A stretch of DNA of 64,000 bases from Lachnospiraceae bacterium (GTDB lineage: Bacteria > Bacillota > Clostridia > Lachnospirales > Lachnospiraceae). The position numbers were made by a program, and so were the translations under genes. Below, in pieces: positions 9,884 through 18,835 of the stretch. Below the pieces are notes generated by a model, which ran no database searches, had not been told where the DNA came from, and was given only the letters and a program-made list of their open reading frames with translations. The number at the start of each line of letters is the position of its first letter. The stretch's first letter is position 1. The stretch is from the NCBI GenBank assembly GCA_016290905.1, contig JAEEVO010000002.1, positions 23,940 to 87,939 on the forward strand, in the 5' to 3' direction.

Positions 9884-11704
9884 ATGAGTTCGAGAAAGAT
9901 TAGAAGACTTATAAATGCTTTGGTTCTGGTTTTGGTTATGTGTTTTGCGGCATCGTGTGCTTCTCCTGCGGCTGACATGGAAAGTGCCGGTGATGCTCCG
10001 ATTGAAGTTTCTCCTGCTGTCGGTGTTCCGGAAAACAAGGATGATCCCATATCTAAAGATGATGCAGGTATAACGGAAAATGCCGGAACTGTCGATAATA
10101 ACATAAATAAGGAAAATCCCGAAAACCTTGAAAACGACGGCATAACCGAAAATCCCGAAAACCTCGAAAACGACGGCATAACCGAAAATCCCGAGAATGA
10201 TAACGCTCCCGTACAGGATGAAGAGCCCGAAGAGACATTCCCGGATGACAATGATGACGAACCCGAAGAAGCTTCTGAAGGAATAAAGAAAAAAGAAAGT
10301 CAGAAGGAAGACAAGAACTCATCAGAAGCTAAAGTAGACAGTTCTCAGGACAAAAAGGCAAAGGAACTCGTAAAGAAGCTTGACAGCTCAACCGAGATCC
10401 CCACACTTTGCATCTATACCAAAAACAACAAGGAAGTATTGTCACGTACTGAGTATGTGGACTGCTGGGTATATACGGTAAACGCCGATGAGGATCATGA
10501 GCTTTCGGGAGCCGAGGCAGGTATCCGTGTACGCGGCAATTCTACCGCATACGGCGGAAATGTCGAACTTATCAGAAAGAATCAGGTACCTTACAGGATC
10601 AAATTTACCGGCAAGACAAATCTTTTCGGATTGAATGACGATGCAAAATGCAAGAACTGGGTTCTGATCAAGGCTGAGGACAATCTCGTTAAGACCGATA
10701 TAGCGCTCGGACTCGGCAGAAGGATAATCAGGGATTACTGTTCCGACGGAATACTTGTTAAAGCATATTTAAACGGTTCCTTCAAGGGCATATATGAGCT
10801 CTGTGAGCAGAGCCAGGTTAACAAACACAGGGTTAACATATACGAGACTCCCGAAAATTATAAGGGAACCGATACCGGATATCTCCTGGAGATCGATAAT
10901 TACGGAGAAAAGCCGTGCTTCTGGATCAACTACTGTAATCAGGCAAAGTTTACGGATATAAACGGCGTGACAAAATCCTTCAAGCCCGTAACATATTCCA
11001 TCAAGAGTGACGTATATTCGGACGAACAGAAGGAATTTATAAAGAACTATGTAAACAATACGTTTAAGATCCTTTATGAAGCTTGTGCAAAAGGAAATTA
11101 TTATGTATTAAACGATGAAAACAAGCTCGTTAAAGCAAAGAAGAAGCAGATAACAAAGAAGGACAGCGACGGAAATGCGATATCTCCCGCACAGATCGTG
11201 GTCGAGAGAGTCATAAACATTGATTCAGTTGTAGATATGTACTTACTTCATGAAATAGTAAAGAGCTATGATGTGGGAGAAGGCAGCTTCTATATGTACG
11301 CTGACTTTTCACCCGTAAGTGAGGATTCAAGGCTCACATTTACCTGTCCTTGGGATTTTGAGTGGGCATATGCCGGATCGCTTACGCAGTATCATGCATG
11401 TGTATTCAATTCGGAATCATTTGCGGCAACTTATGAGGAGAGATCGAATCCCTGGTTTATAATCCTTATGAAGCAGGACTGGTTTGTTGAAAAGGTAAAG
11501 GACAGATGGACCCAGCTCAGGACCAAGCCGAAAAAGGGCGTAAAGAACGTTATCTCCCAAGGAATGGACGAGGTTAAGGCACAGCTTGAAAAATATACCG
11601 ACGATCTCGGAAAGGGTGCTGTGGGACGCGCAAATTCACTGGTTTCATGGGTATATAAGAGAATTTCCTTTATGGACAGCAAGTTCTTAAGGAGTAAAAA
11701 CTGA
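9884..11704 (+). CDS. CotH kinase family lipoprotein
   Basis: 606 residues. The N-terminus has Arg/Lys, a hydrophobic core and FAASC with Cys25, a lipobox-like site, so export and lipid anchoring are likely. Residues about 30-165 are acidic low complexity with a repeated NPENLENDGITE unit. The rest matches CotH-type proteins: IRVRGNSTAYGG, VPYRIKF, NWVLIKAEDNLVKTDIALGLGR, and CPWDFEWAYAG, which contains the Asp residues expected in the atypical kinase active site. Bacillus CotH phosphorylates spore coat proteins; homologues in fibre-degrading clostridia are found on the cell surface with unknown targets. No neighbouring spore gene is visible. Function beyond family membership is not clear. 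Confidence 0.82.
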   Translation: MSSRKIRRLINALVLVLVMCFAASCASPAADMESAGDAPIEVSPAVGVPENKDDPISKDDAGITENAGTVDNNINKENPENLENDGITENPENLENDGITENPENDNAPVQDEEPEETFPDDNDDEPEEASEGIKKKESQKEDKNSSEAKVDSSQDKKAKELVKKLDSSTEIPTLCIYTKNNKEVLSRTEYVDCWVYTVNADEDHELSGAEAGIRVRGNSTAYGGNVELIRKNQVPYRIKFTGKTNLFGLNDDAKCKNWVLIKAEDNLVKTDIALGLGRRIIRDYCSDGILVKAYLNGSFKGIYELCEQSQVNKHRVNIYETPENYKGTDTGYLLEIDNYGEKPCFWINYCNQAKFTDINGVTKSFKPVTYSIKSDVYSDEQKEFIKNYVNNTFKILYEACAKGNYYVLNDENKLVKAKKKQITKKDSDGNAISPAQIVVERVINIDSVVDMYLLHEIVKSYDVGEGSFYMYADFSPVSEDSRLTFTCPWDFEWAYAGSLTQYHACVFNSESFAATYEERSNPWFIILMKQDWFVEKVKDRWTQLRTKPKKGVKNVISQGMDEVKAQLEKYTDDLGKGAVGRANSLVSWVYKRISFMDSKFLRSKN

Positions 11705-11790
11705 TCTGCTTCACCAATCGATTTAGTTCAGGCTTCTGCCTTGTAGAAATCGGAGAGGCTTGAGACTATACGACAATAGGAGGGTGGCGC

Positions 11791-13497
11791 ATGGTAAACG
11801 GCATAAGACTTGATGATCAGGCAATCACAAACAATTATAATGAGATGAGAAACCAGGTACAGGGCCCGGAAGGGGAAGCTGTGCCCAAAGTCGAAACCGG
11901 AAGTGCACAGCCCACCGAGAACGCCGCGGAAGCATCTGCCAATGCCGCATTTGGCGGTATAAACACTACCGCACGCGAGGCACTTGAGGAAGCGGGGCTT
12001 CCGAGGAGCGAACGTAATCTGGGTCTGGTCAGGGAGATGATAAACAACCAGATGTCGATCGATCGTGACAGTGTATCGAGACTTGTAAGCCAGGTAAATG
12101 TTTTTAGGGAAGCAGATATTTCAACGCTTCTTTTAATGAACAAGAACAATATTCCCGTCAATCATTTTACTGCGGCCCAGCTGCAGGCATATATAAATAA
12201 CGAACAGGATCTTTCCGCCCAGATAGGAGATATGGTGGAGACACTTATCAATTATCTTGATTCGGAAGCATCCGCAGGAAATGTTACATCAAACATGACC
12301 GTGCTTGAGGTGCTGACCGCCGGTACGGAGATATCCGCCGAAAACATGGCGGCGCTCGGAAATGCCGAAAATGCCGTGAATGTTGCGGAAATGGTCAACA
12401 GCGGACAGGAGAATATCATGTCTACGCTGCTCACCGGTCAGGGAGGCGCAGAAGCGGTATATGCCGCGGGCGCGCAGCAGGGAGCTGTTGCACCGGACGG
12501 AAATGCTGTCATGAACATGCTTGAGACCGGAACCGTAAACAATGTGGTTGCGGAGCTCGGAACGGATGCCGAAGGCAGCGGAGCCAACTGGATGAACGGA
12601 TTTGGGGCCGATAACGACGCTCTAAGCAGCTTCAACGAATTCAATACGGAATCGGCCGGTACGGGCATCAGCGGAAACGGGCATTCCAATAAGGGCGCCG
12701 AGCAGCAGGGAACGCTTCTTTCATCCCTGCTTAACGAGAATGAGATAAAGGAACTGGATACCCTGATCCAAAGAGTGTTCGGGAACAAGGCTGAACTGAG
12801 CGGAGACAAGGATGCGGAAGCACTTTTAAAAGAGATATACAAGGATGCTTCGGGCGTTGACGAGGCAAAGCTTCAGGAACTGTTCAGATCGGGCACATAC
12901 CAGAAGCTTGTAAAAAGCGCCTTGAACGAGAAATTTACGCTTAAGCCCTCGGATATAGACTCGGCGGATTCGATAAACGAATATTACAAGGAAACATATG
13001 CGGCTCTTTCCAAGCTGTCGGAAATGGCGGGAAAAGAAGGAGAACTTGCGGATAAGCTTAATAAGCCCATGGACAACATGAAGTTCATGGATACGCTGAA
13101 CAATGTATTTCCGTATATCCAGCTTCCATTGAAGCTGAATGAGGGCAATACGCACGGAGAACTCTATGTATTTAAGAAGGGGAGGAGCAAGACCGACCCC
13201 GGCGATACGAAAAGCGTGCTGCTCCATCTTGACATGGATCATCTCGGACCTACGGATATACATATGGAGCTGAAGGCAGGATTCCTGAAGCTGAGGTTTT
13301 ACTGTAAGGATGACGCCGCGAAGGATGTTCTTTCGGAAAACTTCTCAAAGCTTGAGAAGGCTCTTAACGAAAAAGGCTTTCAGACAGGCTCCGAATTTAC
13401 CGTCAGAACGGAAGATACAAAGAACTTGGTAGAAGCCCTTTCGGGTGCATCCGGACCGGTACCGGAGTTCAAGTACAATTTCGATATAAAACTGTAA
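11791..13497 (+). CDS. FliK-like (flagellar hook-length control) protein, possibly a DUF6240-type family
   Basis: 568 residues, poor in Cys and Trp, without a signal peptide. Residues 1-450 are Ala/Gly/Asn/Glu-rich with predicted helical stretches. The C-terminal part (about 455-555) has LPLKLNEGNTHGELYVFKK, then VLLHLDMDHLGPTDIHMEL and LKLRFYCKDD. This resembles the FliK C-terminal domain, which switches the flagellar export gate from hook to filament. No other flagellar gene is in the window, so the role rests on this domain alone. GGAGGG precedes ATG 11791. The next gene begins 15 bp downstream and is probably cotranscribed. Confidence 0.6.
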   Translation: MVNGIRLDDQAITNNYNEMRNQVQGPEGEAVPKVETGSAQPTENAAEASANAAFGGINTTAREALEEAGLPRSERNLGLVREMINNQMSIDRDSVSRLVSQVNVFREADISTLLLMNKNNIPVNHFTAAQLQAYINNEQDLSAQIGDMVETLINYLDSEASAGNVTSNMTVLEVLTAGTEISAENMAALGNAENAVNVAEMVNSGQENIMSTLLTGQGGAEAVYAAGAQQGAVAPDGNAVMNMLETGTVNNVVAELGTDAEGSGANWMNGFGADNDALSSFNEFNTESAGTGISGNGHSNKGAEQQGTLLSSLLNENEIKELDTLIQRVFGNKAELSGDKDAEALLKEIYKDASGVDEAKLQELFRSGTYQKLVKSALNEKFTLKPSDIDSADSINEYYKETYAALSKLSEMAGKEGELADKLNKPMDNMKFMDTLNNVFPYIQLPLKLNEGNTHGELYVFKKGRSKTDPGDTKSVLLHLDMDHLGPTDIHMELKAGFLKLRFYCKDDAAKDVLSENFSKLEKALNEKGFQTGSEFTVRTEDTKNLVEALSGASGPVPEFKYNFDIKL

Positions 13498-13512
13498 AAG
13501 GAAGGAAACGGC

Positions 13513-14232
13513 ATGAAGACAGACGGTGATTTAACCTATGATGATTATGATTCGTTCAGATGGACGGATCTTATAATCGGATTATGCTTCTTTTTTGCAT
13601 TGATAGGTATAGGACTGTTTCTTGCCGTTAATTTTAGGCCCTTATATTATTGGAGCATAAGCGCATTCGACATAGAAGAGGAAAGCGGTTTTTCACGTGA
13701 GGAGATCATTGAGAATTATGACGCGCTTATAGACTACTGCTCGCCGTTCTATACGGGAGAGCTTAATTTCCCGACCTTCAGGGCATCTGTTTCCGGGCTT
13801 TCACATTTCGCGGAGTGTAAAAATCTGTTTATTGTATTCTATGTTCTGGGTGCTGTCGGTATCTGCGTATGCGTCTGGTTCTTCATATTACGGCACAGGG
13901 AAGAGGTTATATCGCATCTGAAGGTATGCGCCATAATGTCGATAGGCATCCCTGTCATTCTTGTGTTTATCAGCCTGATCAATTTCGACTGGCTGTTCCT
14001 TCTGTTCCATAAGATAGCATTTGATAATGACGACTGGCTCTTCGACCCGGCTCTGGATCAGGTAATTAAGATCCTTCCCGAAGGGTTTTTCATGGTCTGT
14101 CTTCTTGTCATAGCTTTTACGGTCATAGCAGGCGCAGCCGCAGCATTTATCGTTTATTTATTAAAAAAGAAAAAGAAAAAAAAGGGCGATGAACCCCTGC
14201 CGAAACCTCAGAATTTCTATTTTACTCCGTAG
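13513..14232 (+). CDS. TIGR01906/DUF1461 family integral membrane protein
   Basis: 239 residues with four likely membrane helices near 18-42, 97-118, 130-155 and 195-220, and a poly-Lys stretch after the last one. Between helices 1 and 2 there is an extracytoplasmic loop with NYDALIDYCSPF, LNFPTFRASVSGLSHFAECKNLF. The pattern Y..LI.Y...........F..S..G..HF.E.K.LF is the mark of the TIGR01906 family of Gram-positive membrane proteins, whose function is unknown. AAGGAAGG precedes ATG 13513. It is 15 bp after the FliK-like gene. Confidence 0.72.
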   Translation: MKTDGDLTYDDYDSFRWTDLIIGLCFFFALIGIGLFLAVNFRPLYYWSISAFDIEEESGFSREEIIENYDALIDYCSPFYTGELNFPTFRASVSGLSHFAECKNLFIVFYVLGAVGICVCVWFFILRHREEVISHLKVCAIMSIGIPVILVFISLINFDWLFLLFHKIAFDNDDWLFDPALDQVIKILPEGFFMVCLLVIAFTVIAGAAAAFIVYLLKKKKKKKGDEPLPKPQNFYFTP

Positions 14233-14290
14233 CCGGATTAATTATTTCCAAATATTTACAGTTTTTTTACAAACCTTTTATAAAACATAC

Positions 14291-14319
14291 TTGCCTATAT
14301 CCGGGTATAATGTTATAAT
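14291..14319 (+). promoter_or_regulatory. Sigma-A promoter upstream of the DegV gene
   Basis: TTGCCT at 14291-14296 and TATAAT at 14314-14319 are separated by 17 bp. A second TATAAT-like hexamer lies within the spacer at 14306. The predicted RNA would carry the 14361-14417 repeat in its 5' leader. Confidence 0.7.
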
Positions 14320-14360
14320 ACAAACTTGGTTTCAGTAAATGATTTTTATACCATGTAACA

Positions 14361-14417
14361 GAACGCACGTTTTGTTACCGAGGAAATGCGGAAGGCGTTT
14401 TTCGGGGTGACATTGAC
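14361..14417 (+). repeat. Leader repeat family 1, copy a (before DegV)
   Basis: CGTTTTGTTACCGAGG, then AAATGCGGAAGGCGTTTTTCGGGGTGACATTGAC, matches the copies at 23986, 46482, 50953 and 51024. The first hairpin (GATGCGGAGCATC elsewhere) is replaced here by a GAACGCAC sequence. The copy ends 49 bp before the ATG of the DegV gene and has the same orientation as the gene. Confidence 0.75.
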
Positions 14418-14465
14418 GGTATAGAAAATTTGAAATGGCAAGTCTTTTTAAAAGGTGGAGAGAAA

Positions 14466-15341
14466 ATGAAGGACTATATCGTAGTATCGGACGGAACGGT
14501 CGATATTGACAGGGAACTGATAGGAAAACTCGGAGCAAGGATAATCCCGATGATATATATCATTGACGGAGAGGAGCATTTGTTCGATCCGTCGGGTGAA
14601 GCATTCGATTATAGCAGCTTTTACGAGAAAGTAAACGCAGGTGTGCCTGTATCTACATCACAGAACCCGCCCGATGTTTTTATAAATTATTTTGAGGAGA
14701 TCACCAAAGAGTATAAGAAGGTTTTATATCTCTGCTTTTCATCCGGGCTGAGCGGGAATTACAATTCTGCATGCATGGCTGCTGAGGAAGTGATGAATAA
14801 GCATCCGGAAACGGATATACGCGTTATAGATTCGCTCTGTGCCTCGGTAGGTGAAGGCTTCTATTTAAGGGAAGTTTGTGAGAAAAGAGATGAGGGAGCG
14901 GATTTTGAAGAGCTCGTCAAGTACGCCGAAAGCATAAAGAGGGATGTATGTCACTGGTTTGTCGTTGGCAATCTCGACCAGTTAAGGCGCGGCGGCAGGA
15001 TCAATGCTTTGGAGGCTAAACTGGGTTCAATACTGAACATCCATCCCATACTTACTACTGACCGGGAAGGAAAGCTTAAGGTTGCGGAAAAGGTCCGCGG
15101 CATGAGGAAGGCACTGCATGAGCTTGTAGGTAAATTCGTAAAGTACGCAAAAGCCGATATCATGCATAAGGTCATAGTGGCGCATGCGGGGGCCTCTGAG
15201 CTTGCGGAACAGCTTAAAAATCTGCTGAAGGAGACCGGAAGAATAAAGGAGTGCCTGATAGAAGACATCGGACCGGTCATCGGTGCTCATACCGGCTCAC
15301 CCATGTGTGCGGTGGTATTCTTAGGCACACAGGAAGAATAA
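14466..15341 (+). CDS. DegV family fatty-acid-binding protein
   Basis: 291 residues from ATG 14466, which follows AGGTGGAGA; the ORF-track start at 14430 is an upstream in-frame codon with no ribosome site. DegV proteins bind a fatty acid between two domains and, as FakB in Firmicutes, present it to the kinase FakA. Seen here: VSDGTVDIDRELIGKLGARIIPM, the STSQNPPDVF segment, LCFSSGLSGNYNSA that holds the carboxylate, and VIDSLCASVGEG. No FakA is nearby. The leader carries a dispersed structured repeat. Confidence 0.88.
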   Translation: MKDYIVVSDGTVDIDRELIGKLGARIIPMIYIIDGEEHLFDPSGEAFDYSSFYEKVNAGVPVSTSQNPPDVFINYFEEITKEYKKVLYLCFSSGLSGNYNSACMAAEEVMNKHPETDIRVIDSLCASVGEGFYLREVCEKRDEGADFEELVKYAESIKRDVCHWFVVGNLDQLRRGGRINALEAKLGSILNIHPILTTDREGKLKVAEKVRGMRKALHELVGKFVKYAKADIMHKVIVAHAGASELAEQLKNLLKETGRIKECLIEDIGPVIGAHTGSPMCAVVFLGTQEE

Positions 15342-15371
15342 AAAACGTGAAATAAAACTGATGAGGGGAAC

Positions 15372-16259
15372 ATGATAAACGAATCGATCATAACGGCATT
15401 TTATACACTCTTATTAATTATACTGACATTTCCCATTGGAACCGCAATACTCCTGAAATTCAGGGGCAAAGCAAGATTCATGCCGTTCTTTTTGGGAGCC
15501 ATTGTATATTTTACATTCTCGATCATATTTGTGACGATGATCAATTCCTTATTTATCAACAAGGGACGTGTGACTCACGATTTCTTGAACGGGAATGTGC
15601 TCGTATATTCGTTCTATATGGCTGTTGTGGTCGGCTTTATGGAGATAATCGGTATGTTCGTGGCGTTTAAAAGGGTTTTGCAGACACACGACGACGAGAA
15701 AACACCGCTGATGTTCGGTTTGGGATACACCGCTGTTGCGCTTATAGCACTTGTCGGGCTGAGTCTGGTGGTTTATGTTTCAAATGCTACAGCACTCAAC
15801 GCGCTCGGAGAAGAGGGCTACAGGACAAAATTCGCCGATGTTGAGTCATACGATCTTGACAAAACGATAGATGTTCTAAAAAATATAAGAATAATTGATC
15901 TGATCTATGAATTTTTAAACATGCTTATGTATACTGCGGTGATTGTTTCGCTGGCAGTCATGGTATTCTATTCGGTAAAACTTAAGGCTACGGTATATTT
16001 CTGGATTGCTGTAATAATCCGTGCGCTGTATACGATACCGGGTTCCGTGACAAGCTGGTTTTCGTCACAATCCACGGCCTTGGATCCCGATGTATGGAAT
16101 CCGGTAAGATCCGTAATAGAGCTTCTCTTTGCCGGGATTGCGGTATTTATGGCGTATAAGCTGTATGCATGCTACAAAAACGAAGAGCTTGTCATGCCGC
16201 TTGACCTGTTTAAAAAGAAAATGTATAAAAATACAAAAAATATGCTTGACAAACTTTGA
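15372..16259 (+). CDS. YhfC-like polytopic membrane protein, active site apparently degraded
   Basis: 295 residues with seven or eight predicted membrane helices. The arrangement, including FFLGAIVYFTFSIIF and a later GFMEIIGMFVAFKRVL then MFGLGYTAVALIAL, fits the YhfC family of putative glutamic-type intramembrane proteases. As I recall that family, the two motifs are EExxR-like and GxGHGxxEA. Here they read E91-I-I-G-M and GLGYTAVAL, so the second Glu, the Arg, the His and the last Glu are missing. It is probably not a protease, or belongs to a diverged branch. The 3' end overlaps the argG promoter. Confidence 0.55.
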   Translation: MINESIITAFYTLLLIILTFPIGTAILLKFRGKARFMPFFLGAIVYFTFSIIFVTMINSLFINKGRVTHDFLNGNVLVYSFYMAVVVGFMEIIGMFVAFKRVLQTHDDEKTPLMFGLGYTAVALIALVGLSLVVYVSNATALNALGEEGYRTKFADVESYDLDKTIDVLKNIRIIDLIYEFLNMLMYTAVIVSLAVMVFYSVKLKATVYFWIAVIIRALYTIPGSVTSWFSSQSTALDPDVWNPVRSVIELLFAGIAVFMAYKLYACYKNEELVMPLDLFKKKMYKNTKNMLDKL

Positions 16260-16274
16260 TAATGAGAGTATATT
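16246..16274 (+). promoter_or_regulatory. Sigma-A promoter for argG
   Basis: TTGACA at 16246-16251 and TATATT at 16269-16274 are 17 bp apart. The -35 lies inside the last codons of the upstream gene. AAAGGAG at 16312-16318 serves ATG 16327. Confidence 0.8.
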
Positions 16275-16326
16275 CATAAACAAGATAATTTTATGAATAA
16301 TTATAAATAACAAAGGAGATATTGAC

Positions 16327-17553
16327 ATGAAAGAAAAGGTTATTCTCGCTTATTCGGGCGGACTTGATACCACAGCTATCATTCCGTGGCTCAAGGAAAA
16401 TTTTGATTATGATGTAGTCTGCTGTTGTATCGATGTAGGACAGGAGAGCGAGCTTGACGGACTTGAGGAGCGTGCAAAGCTTTCAGGCGCTGAGAAGCTT
16501 TACATCGAGCATCTTACAGAGGAGTTCGTTGACGATTATATCATGCCCTGTGTAAAGGCAGGCGCAGTTTACGAGCATAAGTACTTACTCGGCACATCCA
16601 TGGCTAGACCGCTTATCGCTAAGAAGCTTGTTGAGATCGCACGTAAGGAAGGCGCAACAGCCATCTGCCACGGCGCAACAGGTAAGGGTAACGATCAGGT
16701 TCGTTTCGAACTTGGCATCAAGGCACTTGCTCCCGACATCAAGATCATCGCTCCCTGGAGAATGACTGAGAAGTGGGGCATGAGCTCACGTGAAGAAGAG
16801 ATCGAGTACTGCAAGAAGCACGGTATCGACCTTCCTTTCTCAACAGATAACAGCTACAGCCGTGACAGGAACCTCTGGCATATCAGCCATGAAGGCTTAG
16901 AGCTTGAGGATCCCGCAAACGCTCCTAATTACGATCATCTCCTTGTACTCGGCGTCAGCCCTGAGAAGGCACCCGAAGAGGGCGAGATCATCAGCATGAC
17001 ATTTGAAAAGGGTATCCCTACATCTCTTAACGGTGAGAAGATGAGTGCTACCGAGATCATCAAGAAGCTGAATAAACTTGGCGGAAAGCATGGTATCGGC
17101 ATCGTAGATATCGTTGAGAACCGTGTAGTAGGCATGAAGTCACGTGGCGTATACGAGACACCCGGCGGAACCATCCTTATGGCAGCACATGAGCAGCTTG
17201 AGGAACTCATCCTTGATCGTGCTACCATGACAGTTAAGAAGGAGATCGGCAACAAGTTTGCTGACGTTGTATACGAGGGCAAGTGGTTCACACCTCTCCG
17301 TGAGGCTCTTCAGGCATTCGTAGAGAGCACACAGCAGTACGTTACCGGTGAAGTAAAGATGAAGCTCTACAAGGGCAACATCATCAAGCAGGGTACAACC
17401 TCTCCTTATTCACTTTACAGCGAGAGCCTTGCATCCTTCACAACCGGCGAGCTTTACGATCATCATGACGCAGAAGGCTTCATCAACCTGTTCGGTCTTT
17501 CCTTAAAGGTAAGGGCTATGAAGATGGCTGAGATTGAGAAGAACAAGAAATAA
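16327..17553 (+). CDS. argG: Argininosuccinate synthase
   Basis: 408 residues, the standard length. It joins citrulline and aspartate with ATP to argininosuccinate, the next-to-last step of arginine synthesis. The N-terminus has the PP-loop AYSGGLDT, then CCCIDVGQ, the citrulline-site [15 protein letters not shown], and [12 protein letters not shown]. Its codons are more C-rich than the neighbours (GGC, ATC, AAG), as for a highly expressed gene. It has its own promoter and terminator, so it is monocistronic. No argH is next to it. Confidence 0.97.
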   Translation: MKEKVILAYSGGLDTTAIIPWLKENFDYDVVCCCIDVGQESELDGLEERAKLSGAEKLYIEHLTEEFVDDYIMPCVKAGAVYEHKYLLGTSMARPLIAKKLVEIARKEGATAICHGATGKGNDQVRFELGIKALAPDIKIIAPWRMTEKWGMSSREEEIEYCKKHGIDLPFSTDNSYSRDRNLWHISHEGLELEDPANAPNYDHLLVLGVSPEKAPEEGEIISMTFEKGIPTSLNGEKMSATEIIKKLNKLGGKHGIGIVDIVENRVVGMKSRGVYETPGGTILMAAHEQLEELILDRATMTVKKEIGNKFADVVYEGKWFTPLREALQAFVESTQQYVTGEVKMKLYKGNIIKQGTTSPYSLYSESLASFTTGELYDHHDAEGFINLFGLSLKVRAMKMAEIEKNKK

Positions 17554-17597
17554 AACAATATACGACGCAAAGTCAGAAGTGAAAGCATATTAAATAA

Positions 17598-17631
17598 CGG
17601 CTGCAACAGAAATGTTGCAGCCGTGTGTTTT
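17598..17631 (+). terminator. Intrinsic terminator after argG
   Basis: CGGCTGCAAC (17598-17607), loop AGAAAT, GTTGCAGCCG (17614-17623), then TGTGTTTTTG. A perfect 10-bp stem between convergent genes. Confidence 0.85.
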
Positions 17632-17645
17632 TGTCACCAAAATTC

Positions 17646-18728
17646 TTAAAATACATTCAGCCCCATCCTTTTACTTAGGGCGGGACAACGGTGAGCCATG
17701 CCGGGACCGTACTGGCATCTTAAGCAGTTGGAACACTTTGTAAACTTTGCATTATTAAGCACTGCCTCGCAGAAAGCGGGATCGGCGAGAACCGCTCTGG
17801 CCAGGTCGACGGTATCGACCAGCTCATGCTCTATAAGGTACCTGACGGTCTTCGGATCCAACAGCCCGTTCGCACAAGAAACAGGAACGCGCCCCGCAAA
17901 ATGATCATGAAATCTAACGCCGAGAGAGCAGATGAGATTGTAGGGCTCTCCACGCTCCTTAAGAGAAGAGTCTTCCCATTCTATGCCTGTAGAAACCTGC
18001 AGGTAATCACAGCCTGCCTTGACATATTCTTCAGCAATCGATATAGCCGAGGAAACATTGGGCTCGATACCGGCAGTCCTGACGGATATTATAAAATCGG
18101 GACCGCAGCACTCCCTGATCTTTGTAATGATCTCGGAAGCGAATCTTGCTCTGTTCTCATATGTGAGTATGCCATACTCATCCGTACGGAGATTGGTCTT
18201 TCTGGAGATAAACTGATTTATAAGATAACCGTGGCAGCCATGCAGCTGTATCCCGTCATAACCTGCACTCTTTGCCCTGATCGCGGCCTTGACGAAAAGC
18301 TCCTGTGTCTCGTGTATCTCGTCTATGGTCATTTCCCTTGACATCTTTGCCGGAGTTTTTACCGGAACTGCCGATGGACCGATGGCGGGACCGACATCCG
18401 GAGTCGTTGTGATACCGGTGTGGTTAAGCTGTATGATTACGGCGGCGCCGTACTTGTGACACGCCTCCACGATTGCTTTATGCCCTTCTGCCTGGCTGTC
18501 CTCCCATAAGCCAAGGTGAGTTTTACAGAATCTGCCCTCGGGAGAAACCGCGGTAGCCTCAACACATATCAGTCCGCACTCGTGTTCGGCTCTTTCTCGA
18601 TAATGCTCGACGTGCCTTTCGGTTACTTTGCCGTCATCCTCGGCGTAATCGAACTTTACGGTAGGCGCCATGGTAAGACGGTTTTTAATAACTGTTTTAT
18701 TTATGGTTATCGGGGAATTGACTCTCAT
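17646..18728 (-). CDS. NADH:flavin oxidoreductase, old yellow enzyme family
   Basis: 360 residues from the ATG at 18728, preceded by AAAGGA. The ORF-track start at 18803 lies inside the -35 box and is rejected; an ATG at 18746 is a weaker alternative. The FMN-binding TIM barrel shows NRLTMAPTVKFDY, VIIQLNHTG, AGYDGIQLHGCHGYLINQFIS and RTDEYG. Near the end CSNCLRCQYG plus a later Cys resembles the 4Fe-4S ligands of 2,4-dienoyl-CoA reductase-type members, yet the C-terminal FAD/NADH domain is absent. It probably reduces an activated double bond; the substrate is unknown. Confidence 0.85.
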   Translation of the reverse strand: MRVNSPITINKTVIKNRLTMAPTVKFDYAEDDGKVTERHVEHYRERAEHECGLICVEATAVSPEGRFCKTHLGLWEDSQAEGHKAIVEACHKYGAAVIIQLNHTGITTTPDVGPAIGPSAVPVKTPAKMSREMTIDEIHETQELFVKAAIRAKSAGYDGIQLHGCHGYLINQFISRKTNLRTDEYGILTYENRARFASEIITKIRECCGPDFIISVRTAGIEPNVSSAISIAEEYVKAGCDYLQVSTGIEWEDSSLKERGEPYNLICSLGVRFHDHFAGRVPVSCANGLLDPKTVRYLIEHELVDTVDLARAVLADPAFCEAVLNNAKFTKCSNCLRCQYGPGMAHRCPALSKRMGLNVF

Positions 18729-18774
18729 GGGCGTTATTCCTTTCATAAGCTGGATTTTAGGAATTATTAGGAAT

Positions 18775-18803
18775 ATTATATAACTAAAAATCAAAAGTGT
18801 CAA
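18775..18803 (-). promoter_or_regulatory. Sigma-A promoter for the flavin oxidoreductase gene
   Basis: On the minus strand TTGACA (18803-18798), 17 bp, TATAAT (18780-18775). The predicted start near 18768 decides against the ORF-track start. Confidence 0.8.
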
Positions 18804-18835
18804 TGTAATTCGAAAGTCTTGTTACAGCTTTTTTA

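Noticed and set aside
9811-10322. Minus-strand ORFs opposite the CotH gene (146 and 89 residues)
   Set aside because: Repeated Phe/Ser/Gly and Arg/Phe patterns are shadows of the NPENLENDG repeat.
12438-12842. Minus-strand ORFs opposite the FliK-like gene
   Set aside because: Ser/Ala/Pro-rich shadow ORFs without ribosome sites or family features.
17826-18341. Plus-strand ORF of 171 residues opposite the flavin oxidoreductase
   Set aside because: No ribosome site, and the opposite strand has clear family motifs.
18729-18803. N-terminal extension of the flavin oxidoreductase to 18803
   Set aside because: It overlaps a consensus promoter, so those codons would not be transcribed.
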